From Cryomorphaceae bacterium (lineage in GTDB: Bacteria; Bacteroidota; Bacteroidia; Flavobacteriales; Crocinitomicaceae): a stretch of DNA of 18,274 nucleotides. Numbering within the stretch: position 1 is the stretch's first letter; each line of letters starts with the position of its first letter. Where the stretch lies: positions 42,061-60,334 of the forward strand of contig JAJTDX010000038.1 of NCBI GenBank assembly GCA_021298235.1, in the 5' to 3' direction. A program made the position numbers and the translations under genes. The notes under the pieces are model-generated. The model did not search any database and was not told the origin of the DNA. It worked only from the letters and a program-made list of their open reading frames with translations. Positions 6,843 to 15,123 of the stretch are shown here, piece after piece.

Positions 6843-7841
6843 ATGAGTTATTTCGAAAAGCTCTTTGAACAATTTTCAACGAAACGAATTCTCGTCGTCG
6901 GAGATGTTATGATTGATTCATATCTAAGAGGAAGGGTGAATCGAGTTAGTCCTGAAGCACCTGTTCCTATCGTTAGCCTCGAAAAAGAGGAAGATAGATT
7001 AGGAGGTGCTGCCAATGTAGCTCTAAACTTAGTTTCCCTTGGCGCAAAACCCATAATTTGCTCGGTCATTGGGTCAGATAAACAGTCAAAGCGTTTTCAT
7101 GAGCTTGTTGAACAGGCTGGCATATCCCCAGATGGATTGGTATCTAGTTCCGACCGAAGTACTACCGTAAAGACTCGTGTTATTGGGAATAACCAACAGT
7201 TGTTGCGCATTGACTCTGAGCAGGTTCATTTGCTTTCGGAGAAAGAAGAGGATGAACTCATTTCAAAGGTAGAAGAATTAATGAATGGCAAAATCGATGC
7301 GGTCATCTTTGAAGACTACAACAAAGGCGTGTTAACGCCAAAAGTCATTTCTACCATAATCGCACTTGCCTCAAAAAGAACTATTCCGACGGCGGTTGAT
7401 CCGAAAAAAGATCATTTCTTCGAGTACAAGGGGGTAACATTGTTTAAACCGAATCTGAAAGAACTTCGAGAAGGTTTGAATAGATACTTCAACTTTCATC
7501 CATCGGACAAGGATGCATTTGAGTCTGCCGTTACAGAATTGGAATCCAGATTAGATAATAAGATCTCCTTTGTTACTTTGTCGGAACACGGCGTTTACAT
7601 TCGTGAGGGTGAAAACCGTCATTATGCCGAGGCACATCCTAGAACGATTGCCGATGTGAGTGGGGCAGGAGATACGGTAATTGCTGTGGCTACTTTGTGT
7701 CTTGCGTGCGGTGTTCGAGTTCCTGAGATCGCAGAAATGGCAAATATAGCGGGTGGTCTCGTTTGTGAGTTTAGTGGTGTAATACCGATAGATAAGGAGC
7801 AGTTTATGAATGAAGCACGTCGCTTAATGAAAGTAAAATGA
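6843..7841 (+). CDS. hldE: D-glycero-beta-D-manno-heptose-7-phosphate kinase, HldE1-type (PfkB/ribokinase family)
   Basis: Cytoplasmic kinase that phosphorylates the C1 position of heptose 7-phosphate on the path to ADP-heptose for surface glycans. 332 residues, i.e. the kinase half only; the C-terminal nucleotidyltransferase half of fused HldE is absent, so a separate adenylyltransferase gene would be needed elsewhere. Visible features are the N-terminal VVGDVMIDSYLRGRVNRVSP (~18-37), the substrate-binding glycine motif GGAANVALNLVSLGA (~54-68), FEDYNKGVLT (~156-165) and the PfkB signature DVSGAGDTV (~271-279) with catalytic base Asp277 and the anion hole in GAGD. The ATG follows the aminotransferase stop directly, and the 3' end overlaps menG. 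A different PfkB sugar substrate cannot be fully excluded, but SPEAPVP with RLGGAANVA is typical of RfaE1. Confidence 0.87.
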   Translation: MSYFEKLFEQFSTKRILVVGDVMIDSYLRGRVNRVSPEAPVPIVSLEKEEDRLGGAANVALNLVSLGAKPIICSVIGSDKQSKRFHELVEQAGISPDGLVSSSDRSTTVKTRVIGNNQQLLRIDSEQVHLLSEKEEDELISKVEELMNGKIDAVIFEDYNKGVLTPKVISTIIALASKRTIPTAVDPKKDHFFEYKGVTLFKPNLKELREGLNRYFNFHPSDKDAFESAVTELESRLDNKISFVTLSEHGVYIREGENRHYAEAHPRTIADVSGAGDTVIAVATLCLACGVRVPEIAEMANIAGGLVCEFSGVIPIDKEQFMNEARRLMKVK

Positions 7842-8575
7842 CGGACAAAAGAAAAGTGGTTAAACCATACGGGAAGGAAGATCGCACCAAGAAAGAGGAA
7901 GTCGCGGAAATGTTCGACAAAATTTCGGTGCGTTATGATTTCCTAAATCATTTTTTGTCCTTAGGGATTGATAAGCTTTGGCGTAAAAAAGCGGTTAAGC
8001 TTCTCCGCGAAATCAAACCTCAGAGAATTCTCGACCTCGCCACAGGTACAGGGGATTTTGCCATTGCTTTGTTGAGATTGAACCCAAAGGAAATTGTCGG
8101 AATGGATATTTCGGATGGTATGCTTGAGGTTGGACGTAAAAAGATGCGTAAACATGGATTTGAAAATATCATATCTATGAGAAATGGAGATTCGGAGGCG
8201 CTGCCTTTTGATGATAATTATTTCGATGCGTTAACTGTCGGATTTGGTGTCCGTAATTATGAAAATCTTGAAAAAGGTCTTGCCGAAATGTTACGTGTGG
8301 TTAGAAAAGATGGTAAGCTGGTCATTCTTGAATTTTCTAAACCTAAGAAATTTCCGGTCAAACAATACTATGCCTTTCACTCAAAATATATCATTCCTTT
8401 TTTCGGAAAGAGAATTTCGAAAGACGAAAAGGCATATGCCTATCTACCTGAATCCGTGGCCGCCTTTCCTGAGGGCAGAGAATTTGAACTGATCTTGGAG
8501 AAAATCGGCTACAAAGACGTTCGTTCCAAATTGCTTGCAGGTGGCATCGCGACCATATACACCGGGATAAAATAA
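7838..8575 (+). CDS. menG: Demethylmenaquinone methyltransferase (MenG/UbiE)
   Basis: SAM-dependent C-methyltransferase performing the last step of menaquinone synthesis; Bacteroidota generally use menaquinone, so the MenG role is preferred over ubiquinone synthesis (also written ubiE). 245 residues, family length. Signatures visible: VRYDFLNHFLSLGIDKLWR (~31-49), the SAM-binding glycine motif DLATGTGDFA (~66-75), GMDISDGML (~88-96), FGVRNYENLEKGLAEMLRVV (~136-155, second UbiE signature) and KLVILEFSKP (~160-169). The C-terminal segment KRISKDEKAYAYLPESV is also characteristic. It overlaps the end of hldE1 by ATGA and is followed after one base by porT, an order I recall as common in Bacteroidota. 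Confidence 0.95.
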   Translation: MTDKRKVVKPYGKEDRTKKEEVAEMFDKISVRYDFLNHFLSLGIDKLWRKKAVKLLREIKPQRILDLATGTGDFAIALLRLNPKEIVGMDISDGMLEVGRKKMRKHGFENIISMRNGDSEALPFDDNYFDALTVGFGVRNYENLEKGLAEMLRVVRKDGKLVILEFSKPKKFPVKQYYAFHSKYIIPFFGKRISKDEKAYAYLPESVAAFPEGREFELILEKIGYKDVRSKLLAGGIATIYTGIK

Positions 8576-8576
8576 C

Positions 8577-9338
8577 ATGTTGAATAGACAATATAGGGAT
8601 GTGCCAAACGTTTTGAAAATTGTGAAACGTGTTTCTGTGTTTGTCTTTTTTTTCTGTCTCTCAAGCCCGGGGTATGGGCAGATAGAGAAGCCTCAAAATT
8701 ACCGCCGTTTCGACGAGCGACTGATTCATTTTGGGTTCATGCTTGGAATAAATTCTGCCTCTTTTACCACGTTTCCTAAATTAGATGCATACCAGGCTTA
8801 CGGATTGAAATCACTTGTTGCAAAATCTTCTCCCGGTGGTCAGGTGGGAATTGTCTCAACGCTCAAACTAGGAACGCCGATGGTGAGATTAAGGTTATTG
8901 CCGACATTGTCGTTTCAAGAAAGAATTTTACAATATACCTTTGAAAGTACTGATCCTGAGGAAAAAGATTTTTTCAATGAAGAGCGAGTAAACTCTACAA
9001 ACATTGATGTTCCTCTGATGTTCCAGTTCCGTACATTGCGACTAAATAATTTTGCGGCATATGTTCTGGCAGGAGGACAATACACGATCGATCTTCAATC
9101 GCAGCAAGATGCATCTCAGAATTTTATTGACCCATTTATTAAAATCAAAAAGAATGATTTTTTTGGTCAAGTAGGAGGAGGAGTAGAGTTTTTTGCGCCG
9201 TATTTCAAGTTTGGAATTGAATTAAAATACTCACGAAGCTTTATTAATTCATTTATTCCTGAAGGAACATTTATTGCTAAACCGGTGGATAAACTCTTTA
9301 ATAATTCCTGGTGGTTGTCGTTCATTTTTGAAGGGTAA
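8577..9338 (+). CDS. porT: PorT-family outer-membrane beta-barrel protein (type IX secretion)
   Basis: 253 residues. An N-terminal signal peptide is visible: basic residues up to about 18, hydrophobic VFVFFFCLSSPGYG at ~22-35, cleavage probably around YGQ. The mature part consists of alternating-residue strands typical of the small PorT-type barrel (outer membrane beta-barrel family PF13568): HFGFMLGINSASF, MVRLRLLPTLSFQER, NIDVPLMFQF, AAYVLAGGQYTIDL, VGGGVEFFAPYFKFGIELKYS and a C-terminal NNSWWLSFIFEG. PorT is required in Porphyromonas gingivalis for gingipain secretion and belongs to the type IX secretion set. Placement directly after menG/ubiE supports the porT assignment over a generic barrel. 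Its stop overlaps the start of the next gene (TAATG). Part of the type IX machinery must be encoded elsewhere. Confidence 0.86.
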   Translation: MLNRQYRDVPNVLKIVKRVSVFVFFFCLSSPGYGQIEKPQNYRRFDERLIHFGFMLGINSASFTTFPKLDAYQAYGLKSLVAKSSPGGQVGIVSTLKLGTPMVRLRLLPTLSFQERILQYTFESTDPEEKDFFNEERVNSTNIDVPLMFQFRTLRLNNFAAYVLAGGQYTIDLQSQQDASQNFIDPFIKIKKNDFFGQVGGGVEFFAPYFKFGIELKYSRSFINSFIPEGTFIAKPVDKLFNNSWWLSFIFEG

Positions 9339-10882
9339 TGAAGACGATACAGTTACGGGTCGAGCCGGAAAAAATACATGATGATGTTTACTTGAGAAGC
9401 TATATTTCAGAAAAATTAGGGATCGATACAGATGCATTTGATTTCGTTTGGCGAAAAAGGAGCATTGACGCCCGAAAATCAGTGATTTGGTATAATGCTA
9501 CATTCGATGTTTATTTTGAAAATGAAGAGCTGCCAGCTCAGGAAAGTTTTCAATTCAAGAATGTAGCCAATGCTCATGAGGTTACGATCATCGGCGCCGG
9601 TCCTGCAGGATTGTTTGCGGGCTTGAGGTGCCTCGAGCTAGGACTTCGACCTGTGATCTATGACAGAGGCAAGGATGTGCGAACGCGACGCAGAGATCTT
9701 GCAGAATTGAACAAAAGAGGGATTGTAGACCCGGATTCCAATTATTGTTTTGGAGAAGGAGGTGCAGGTACCTATTCTGATGGGAAATTGTACACTCGTT
9801 CCAAGAAGAGAGGGGATGTCGATCGTACGTTGGCTATGTTTGTTCATTTTGGGGCAAGTGATACTATTCTAGTTGACGCTCATCCACATATCGGCACCAA
9901 TAAGCTTCCTCAGATCATAGTCTCCATGCGTGAGAAAATCATTTCATGCGGTGGAGAGGTGCATTTTGAATCTAAATTGACGGATATCCACTATGAAAAT
10001 GGAAGGGTGAGTGCAATCGTGATAAATGATCAATTGAAACTCGTCGATAAGCTCATACTTGCTACCGGTCATTCGGCAAGAGATGTTTTTGAGTTGCTTC
10101 ATCGAAAAAAGATTAAAATAGAAGCGAAACCTTTTGCACTGGGAGTACGGATAGAACATACACAAGAAACTATTGACCGTATTCAGTACCATGGTCGCTT
10201 GAGCGATGAATTTTTGCCGCCGGCATCGTACTCGTTGGTAACGCAGGTAGAAGATCGAGGGGTGTATTCTTTTTGTATGTGCCCGGGTGGCATCATAGCG
10301 CCGTGTGCTACGGCTCCCGGTGAGGTCGTAACCAATGGCTGGTCTCCATCTAAACGCAATAACCCGTATTCTAACTCCGGTATTGTGGTAGCGGTTTATC
10401 CGGAGGATTTTGAAGGCTATCAACAAGATCCATTTGTTTGTCTGAATTTTCAATCAGAAGTTGAGAAAAGGTGCTTTGAAGTAGCTGGAGGAGAGCAGAA
10501 AGTTCCGGCTCAACGTATGTTCGATTTCGTTCATGGAAAAGTTTCTCCAGATTTTCCGAGAACATCTTATCAGCCAGGAATCGTGAGTGTGGATCTCAAT
10601 AAAGTGTTGCCACCTATGATTGCAAATCGTTTAAGAAAAGCTTTTATTGATTTTGATAAGAAAATGCATGGATATCTCACAAACGACGCGGTACTGCATG
10701 CACCGGAGTCCAGGACATCATCGCCTGTTTCAATACCTAGAGATCCCATCACTTGTGAACATGTCGAGCTTTCAGGTTTGTATCCATGTGGGGAGGGGGC
10801 AGGGTATGCGGGAGGAATAATTTCTGCGGCGATAGATGGGATGAAATGTGTCAATGCTATTTTTGAGGCTCAGAAACCATGA
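9338..10882 (+). CDS. NAD(P)/FAD-dependent oxidoreductase (COG2509-like)
   Basis: 514-residue flavoprotein. An ~80-residue N-terminal domain precedes the Rossmann dinucleotide fold, VTIIGAGPAGLFAGLRCLE (~82-100, GxGxxG with Gly86, Gly88 and Gly91), followed by the acidic strand end VIYDRG. FGEGGAGTYSDGKLYTR (~134-150), ILATGHSARDVF and the C-terminal GLYPCGEGAGYAGGIISAA (second FAD contact) match the conserved family of uncharacterised FAD dehydrogenases related to HI0933/BaiN-like proteins. No transmembrane segment or signal peptide is seen, so it is cytoplasmic. The physiological substrate is unknown. The ATG overlaps the porT stop, and its end overlaps the DUF3089 gene (ATGA). The frame is intact across its whole length. 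Confidence 0.83.
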   Translation: MKTIQLRVEPEKIHDDVYLRSYISEKLGIDTDAFDFVWRKRSIDARKSVIWYNATFDVYFENEELPAQESFQFKNVANAHEVTIIGAGPAGLFAGLRCLELGLRPVIYDRGKDVRTRRRDLAELNKRGIVDPDSNYCFGEGGAGTYSDGKLYTRSKKRGDVDRTLAMFVHFGASDTILVDAHPHIGTNKLPQIIVSMREKIISCGGEVHFESKLTDIHYENGRVSAIVINDQLKLVDKLILATGHSARDVFELLHRKKIKIEAKPFALGVRIEHTQETIDRIQYHGRLSDEFLPPASYSLVTQVEDRGVYSFCMCPGGIIAPCATAPGEVVTNGWSPSKRNNPYSNSGIVVAVYPEDFEGYQQDPFVCLNFQSEVEKRCFEVAGGEQKVPAQRMFDFVHGKVSPDFPRTSYQPGIVSVDLNKVLPPMIANRLRKAFIDFDKKMHGYLTNDAVLHAPESRTSSPVSIPRDPITCEHVELSGLYPCGEGAGYAGGIISAAIDGMKCVNAIFEAQKP

Positions 10883-11841
10883 GAATACTTTTAATTTCTT
10901 TTTTTATACCGTACTTTTTTCACGCGCAAGTGGAGGTGGATTATAGTTTAAGTGAAAATTGGGCTATACTACCCGGTAAAACCACAGTTGGATTCGAAAA
11001 AGTTAAAGTGTGTCCGTGTTCTGATTCGGTGGATGTGTTTTATGTGTATCCCACATTATTTCTGGATGACAATGATCCGAGATGGATTAAAGACATAAAT
11101 GATACGGTATTTCAAAAACGTGTTTTGGACAATGCAGTAAAATATCAAGCCTCAGCATGGGCCTCTGCAGGACAGCTTTATGTGCCTTTTTACCGTCAGG
11201 CTCATATTCGCTCCTACCGAAAGCTAAATGACGGTGGAACAGATTCGCTCCTTTTTGCTTACAAGGATGTGCGTGCTGCTTTCCTGTATTATCTGGAGCA
11301 CTACAACAAAGGACGCGGAATTATTTTGGCAAGTCACAGTCAGGGATCAACACATGTTTCCCTTTTACTTAAGGAGTTCTTTAATGGAAAGGCGCTTCAG
11401 AATCAGTTGATTGCAGCGTATATTCCCGGAATCGGTTTTGATGAAAATGAATTCGGAACGGTAAAATTGATGACTTCTCCAGAACAAATTGGGGGGTTCG
11501 TAACTTGGAATACGCACAAGAAAAAACCGGAGCAGCGCTCTGTTCAATGGCATTTAGGAAAAGCAGTGATCAATCCAGTAACCTGGGATACGGCTGCCTT
11601 TTCAGCACGTTCTTTACACAAGGGATTTTTATTTAACAACGATAAGATGTATACGAAGGCCGTGGCTGTGCATTTAGCCAATGGTTATATTTGGGTGAGA
11701 CCTCCTAAATTCCCATACAGATACCTTGCGTTTACAATGAAAAATTACCATATCGGAGACGTGAATTTTTTCTGGGAGGACATTCGTCAAAATGCTTTTT
11801 TAAGAGCAAGGGTTTATTTAAATAAAACAGGAAGCGGTTAA
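10879..11841 (+). CDS. DUF3089 alpha/beta-hydrolase-fold protein, probably exported
   Basis: 320 residues. A short hydrophobic N-terminus, MRILLISFFIPYFFHAQVEV, resembles a signal peptide with possible cleavage after HA. The DUF3089 (PF11288) pattern is present: VDVFYVYPTLFLD (~51-63), AGQLYVPFYRQAHIRSY (~97-113), the nucleophile elbow GIILASHSQGS (~147-157, Ser154) and the late YHIGDVNFFWEDIR (~290-303, His291 and Asp294 as likely catalytic partners). NPVTWDT (~232-238) is another family hallmark. Known relatives are hypothetical lipase/esterase-like hydrolases, so the substrate is unknown. It is the last gene of the operon; its TAA (11839-11841) overlaps the stop of the convergent RNA methyltransferase gene in the palindrome TTAA. 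Confidence 0.8.
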   Translation: MRILLISFFIPYFFHAQVEVDYSLSENWAILPGKTTVGFEKVKVCPCSDSVDVFYVYPTLFLDDNDPRWIKDINDTVFQKRVLDNAVKYQASAWASAGQLYVPFYRQAHIRSYRKLNDGGTDSLLFAYKDVRAAFLYYLEHYNKGRGIILASHSQGSTHVSLLLKEFFNGKALQNQLIAAYIPGIGFDENEFGTVKLMTSPEQIGGFVTWNTHKKKPEQRSVQWHLGKAVINPVTWDTAAFSARSLHKGFLFNNDKMYTKAVAVHLANGYIWVRPPKFPYRYLAFTMKNYHIGDVNFFWEDIRQNAFLRARVYLNKTGSG

Positions 11842-12554
11842 ATAAATTGTCTTCTTTTGAATTCTGAAAGAATAATTCCCGTGGCCACCGAGGCGTTGAG
11901 TGATTCTGCATGGCCAAACTTCGGAATGGTAAGTGAATGCGAAATATATTTAAGAAGGTCAGCAGAGATTCCTTTTCCTTCATTTCCTATTATTAAAACA
12001 GCATTTTCTTCCAATGATTCACAATAGATGTTTTGACCGTCTAATTTGGCTCCATAAACAGGCAGCGTGTTTTGTTCGAACCAATCTTTAAGATCACTGT
12101 ATTGAACAGCTACTCTAAGTATTGATCCCATGGCGGCCTGAACTGCCTTTGGTCCAAAGCAATCTGCAGTTTCAATTGAGCATATAACGGCTTTAACATT
12201 GAACCAATCGGCAAGTCGAAGTATTGTTCCCAAGTTACCAGGATCTTGTATGGTATCAAGAACGAGAAATAGGCCTTTGTTTATGGGAGTGTTTTCAGGT
12301 TTTCTTACTACAGCTAGCGCCTTGTTAGGTGTGTTTAGATTTGAGATGCGTTCGAGCTCTTTTTCGTTAATGCGCTGTATCTGTGGGAATTCTTCGAGCT
12401 CACCTTCTAAAGCAAATACCACATCAATTAAGTACGGATGGTTCTCCAAAACCTCACGAACAATCTTTTCGCCTTCCACGACAAATAAACCGAGTTCATC
12501 CCGAGTCTTTTTATCGCGTAATGAACGTACCCACTTAATTTTGTTTATTGACAA
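11838..12554 (-). CDS. TrmH/SpoU-family RNA 2'-O-methyltransferase
   Basis: SPOUT methyltransferase that methylates ribose 2'-OH of tRNA or rRNA; the target is not deducible. The N-terminal substrate-binding region KKTRDELGLFVVEGEKIV is typical. Then come motif 1 LDTIQDPGNLGTILRLADW (catalytic Arg and conserved Asn), motif 2 LIIGNEGKGIS and motif 3 TIPKFGHAESLNASVATGI, the knotted SAM site. The start is uncertain. The frame is open up to 12770, but the only nearby ATG (12615-12617) overlaps the 5' end of the divergent tamL gene and lies inside a TAnnTTTG box. Homology begins about at INKIKWVRSL, so I chose the TTG at 12554 (238 residues); GTG at 12563 is the alternative. The stop overlaps that of the DUF3089 gene. 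Confidence 0.88.
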   Translation of the reverse strand: MSINKIKWVRSLRDKKTRDELGLFVVEGEKIVREVLENHPYLIDVVFALEGELEEFPQIQRINEKELERISNLNTPNKALAVVRKPENTPINKGLFLVLDTIQDPGNLGTILRLADWFNVKAVICSIETADCFGPKAVQAAMGSILRVAVQYSDLKDWFEQNTLPVYGAKLDGQNIYCESLEENAVLIIGNEGKGISADLLKYISHSLTIPKFGHAESLNASVATGIILSEFKRRQFI

Positions 12555-12577
12555 TCCAGCCACAAGCCTTGAAATGT

Positions 12578-12585
12578 TATTTTTG
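12578..12585 (+). promoter_or_regulatory. Candidate -7 box (TATTTTTG) for tamL
   Basis: An exact TAnnTTTG 11 bases before the tamL ATG at 12597, giving a leader of only about five bases. It sits in the short gap between the divergent tamL and trmH-like genes, facing away from the minus-strand box at 12611-12618. The two divergent transcripts would overlap by some 10-15 bases at their 5' ends. A poly-T run makes a chance match easier here. Confidence 0.36.
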
Positions 12586-12596
12586 TTCAGAGTTAA

Positions 12597-15119
12597 ATGA
12601 TTCTGAGGTCCAAACATACATATATTCTTATAATTCTTCATCTGTTGATTGTAGGTTGCCGTCAGACGAAGTATGTTCCTGAAGGAAAATATTTGCTTAA
12701 AAAAAATCATATAACTGTTACTTCTGACGAGGTCTCTAAGGAGGAGTATGTAAAGATTGTGCGTCAACAACCCAATTACAAGAGCCTTGGAATTAAATTG
12801 AAATTGTGGGCTTATAATCGAATTGACTCAGCGGCGGTAGCAAAGAAGAGATTCAAGGAAAATATTCAGCTTCGCGAACATAATAGTAAGAAGATAGCGC
12901 GTCAGAAGAAAGTAAATGACCGCAGAAAACAAAGGGCCAAATCCAAAGGCAAAAAGGTTTATACGGAAAAAATAATTGAATTAAGGGATACAGCCAATCC
13001 ACGTCTTTTCTTTCGGGAATGGTTCAAATATAAAATTGGTGAAAAGCCTGTCATATTTGATAGTCTGCTTTATACAAAAACGCTGGATCAATTAAGTATC
13101 TTTCTTAAGTACAAAGGCTACTACACGGGAAGTGTCCAAGGGAAGGTTAATTATATAAAACATCGTAAAGTTACAGTTGAATACTTAATAACCACGGGAC
13201 CAAGATTTATGATTGACTCCGTTTATACAGTAAGCTCAGTCAATAGTGAAAATGTTAAGGGAGAGTATTCAGAATTCATCAAAAAAAATCCAGATGAGAA
13301 CCTGAATGGTAAACCTTTTGACAAGGATCTTCTCAATGCACACAGGGATTTGTTCGCCAAGGCTATTCGTGACAATGCCTATTATGGATTTAGTAGCTCA
13401 CACATAAGTTATGTAGCAGATACATCTTACGCGGACATGTCTGTCAAACTGGGAATTATTTTCTCCGATCGAATGGTCAGAAGCGCGAAGTATTGGGATA
13501 GCCTGGTGCCTTCAGCGCAGAGGACTTTTAAAATCAAAAAAGTCTATTTCCACATTTCGGACACGACCGAATTTAAAGGCAATTTCAGGGCTACTCTGGA
13601 TTCGCTTGGTCTTTCTCTGTACGATCAGCAGTTCGTTCGTACAATTGATACGCTTGTGTATAAAGAAATATTGAAAAAAGATGAAAAGGACCCTAAGGTC
13701 AAAATATTAGATCCTTATCGTTTCGCAACATTTACCTACAACAGTGAGCTGACGATTGATCCAAGTATCATCGAACTTCAAAATTACTTGGAGCAAGAAA
13801 ATTTTTATAAAGAATATTATCTGGATCGTACCTACAATAGGCTGATGCAGTTGGGCCTTTTTCAGGTCATCAAGCCAGTGATTATTGAAAATCCACCTTC
13901 CAATTTATTAGAGATTCACTATTACCTTGTTCCTGCTCAGCGACAGAGTTTTAGTTTCGAACCGAGAGCAACAAACTCAAATGGATTTCTTGGAGTATCT
14001 TCTTCCGTGAATTACGTCAATAAGAATTTATTCGGTGGGGCAGAGAAATTTACTTTTTCCATCGGAGGTGGTTTTGAGTCACAACCTCCAGTGTTTGATG
14101 AGACATTGGATGGTGAAAAGATCAAACAAGCAGGTCGCAGTTTCAATACATTTGAAATTGGTCCCTTAGTGAAATTTGAAGTCCCCGGTTTGTATCCTAC
14201 AAAACCTACACTTTTTTCAAAAAGACAGCGCCCTAGAACTGTTATTTCTGCTGCGTACAATTTTCAGAAACGGACAGATTTCAATGCATACAGTAATCAG
14301 TTTATCTGGCAAGATGCCAAACTAGTTTTCGAGTACAACAATAAGGACAAGGACAAGAGAAAGGGTCCGGTCAATTTTTATTTTATTTCTTCCCTCGACC
14401 TTGCCGGAAATATTCTAGCGCTATTTCAAGACAGGCAAGATACATTGTCTAACGGCCAGCATGCCCTGTTTGGAGTGCCTTATTCTCAATTTACAAGAAT
14501 AGACAATGAGCTGATCTGTTCACTTCCATTAGCGAAAAAAAAGAGTATTAACGGGAGAGTTCAGGCTGGATTGGGTATTCCATACGGTAATACCGAAACA
14601 TCCTTGCCTTATGATTATGCATTTTTTGCAGGAGGAGCGAATGACAATAGGGGATGGAGAGCTCGAGCACTTGCCCCTGGATCCTACAAATATTATCTGG
14701 ATACCAATCGAACGGCGACGCAGATCAGCGATATACGTATAGGAGCTTCTTTGGAATATCGATTCAACATCACAGAGCTCTTAAAAGGAGCTGTATTTAT
14801 GGATGCGGGCAATACATGGACTTACAATCAGGACGTCAATCGTCTTGGAAGCCAGATTTCTCGCAATTGGTACAAGGAAATTGCCCTTTCTTCGGGTATC
14901 GGTATTCGAGTTGACCTTGATTTCTTTATTCTTCGACTTGACCTTGGATTGCCATTGACGAATCCGGCAATGCCACTGGGAGAGCGCTGGATTTTCAACA
15001 AAGACAGGACGGAGTATGTTACAGAGGGAATAACGACTTTTGGGTTATTGAACTATAAAAAATACCTTCCAAAGCCTTTTACACCTTGTTTCCATTTCGG
15101 AATAGGTTTTCCTTTTTAA
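12597..15119 (+). CDS. tamL: TamL: BamA/TamA-like outer-membrane assembly lipoprotein
   Basis: 840-residue Omp85-superfamily protein thought to work with TamB in outer-membrane biogenesis; TamL is the lipidated Bacteroidota version of TamA. A type II signal peptide ends in lipobox IVGC with Cys21, followed by QTKYVPEGKYLL, a hallmark of the family. RQQPNYKSLGIKLKLWAYN (~56-74) is another. A strongly basic stretch occupies ~98-120. POTRA-like repeats cover roughly 150-440, then the 16-strand Omp85 barrel from ~450 begins near YYLVPAQRQSFSFEPRATNS. The conserved lid-loop motif NDNRGWRARALAPGSY lies at ~681-696, and the protein ends in a terminal Phe (GIGFPF), as outer-membrane barrels do. An in-frame TAA at 12594-12596 fixes the start at 12597. 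It is divergent from the TrmH-type gene and convergent with the helicase, 4 bases apart. Confidence 0.93.
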   Translation: MILRSKHTYILIILHLLIVGCRQTKYVPEGKYLLKKNHITVTSDEVSKEEYVKIVRQQPNYKSLGIKLKLWAYNRIDSAAVAKKRFKENIQLREHNSKKIARQKKVNDRRKQRAKSKGKKVYTEKIIELRDTANPRLFFREWFKYKIGEKPVIFDSLLYTKTLDQLSIFLKYKGYYTGSVQGKVNYIKHRKVTVEYLITTGPRFMIDSVYTVSSVNSENVKGEYSEFIKKNPDENLNGKPFDKDLLNAHRDLFAKAIRDNAYYGFSSSHISYVADTSYADMSVKLGIIFSDRMVRSAKYWDSLVPSAQRTFKIKKVYFHISDTTEFKGNFRATLDSLGLSLYDQQFVRTIDTLVYKEILKKDEKDPKVKILDPYRFATFTYNSELTIDPSIIELQNYLEQENFYKEYYLDRTYNRLMQLGLFQVIKPVIIENPPSNLLEIHYYLVPAQRQSFSFEPRATNSNGFLGVSSSVNYVNKNLFGGAEKFTFSIGGGFESQPPVFDETLDGEKIKQAGRSFNTFEIGPLVKFEVPGLYPTKPTLFSKRQRPRTVISAAYNFQKRTDFNAYSNQFIWQDAKLVFEYNNKDKDKRKGPVNFYFISSLDLAGNILALFQDRQDTLSNGQHALFGVPYSQFTRIDNELICSLPLAKKKSINGRVQAGLGIPYGNTETSLPYDYAFFAGGANDNRGWRARALAPGSYKYYLDTNRTATQISDIRIGASLEYRFNITELLKGAVFMDAGNTWTYNQDVNRLGSQISRNWYKEIALSSGIGIRVDLDFFILRLDLGLPLTNPAMPLGERWIFNKDRTEYVTEGITTFGLLNYKKYLPKPFTPCFHFGIGFPF
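12611..12618 (-). promoter_or_regulatory. Candidate -7 box (TATGTTTG) for the TrmH-type gene
   Basis: An exact TAnnTTTG on the minus strand. It contains the ATG at 12617, which therefore could not be a start codon on a transcript made from this promoter. Transcription would start near 12605 and leave a leader of about 40-50 bases to the GTG/TTG candidates at 12563 and 12554. Motif-based only. Confidence 0.38.
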
Positions 15120-15123
15120 AGTG

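Larger units (their letters stand above)
5782..11841 (+). other. Six-gene translationally coupled operon (aminotransferase, hldE1, menG, porT, FAD oxidoreductase, DUF3089)
   Basis: Consecutive junctions are TAG|ATG at 6842/6843, ATGA overlap at 7838, TAA-c-ATG at 8575/8577, TAATG overlap at 9338 and ATGA overlap at 10879. With no gap larger than one base, no internal terminator or promoter could sit between the genes, so they are almost certainly co-transcribed and translationally coupled. The functions are mixed (amino-acid metabolism, heptose activation, menaquinone, secretion), as is common in Bacteroidota housekeeping operons. Confidence 0.8.

Noticed and set aside
9944..10453. A 169-codon minus-strand open frame opposite the FAD oxidoreductase gene
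   Set aside because: The composition is unlike a folded protein, there are no recognisable motifs, and the plus-strand gene has clear FAD-binding motifs through the same bases.
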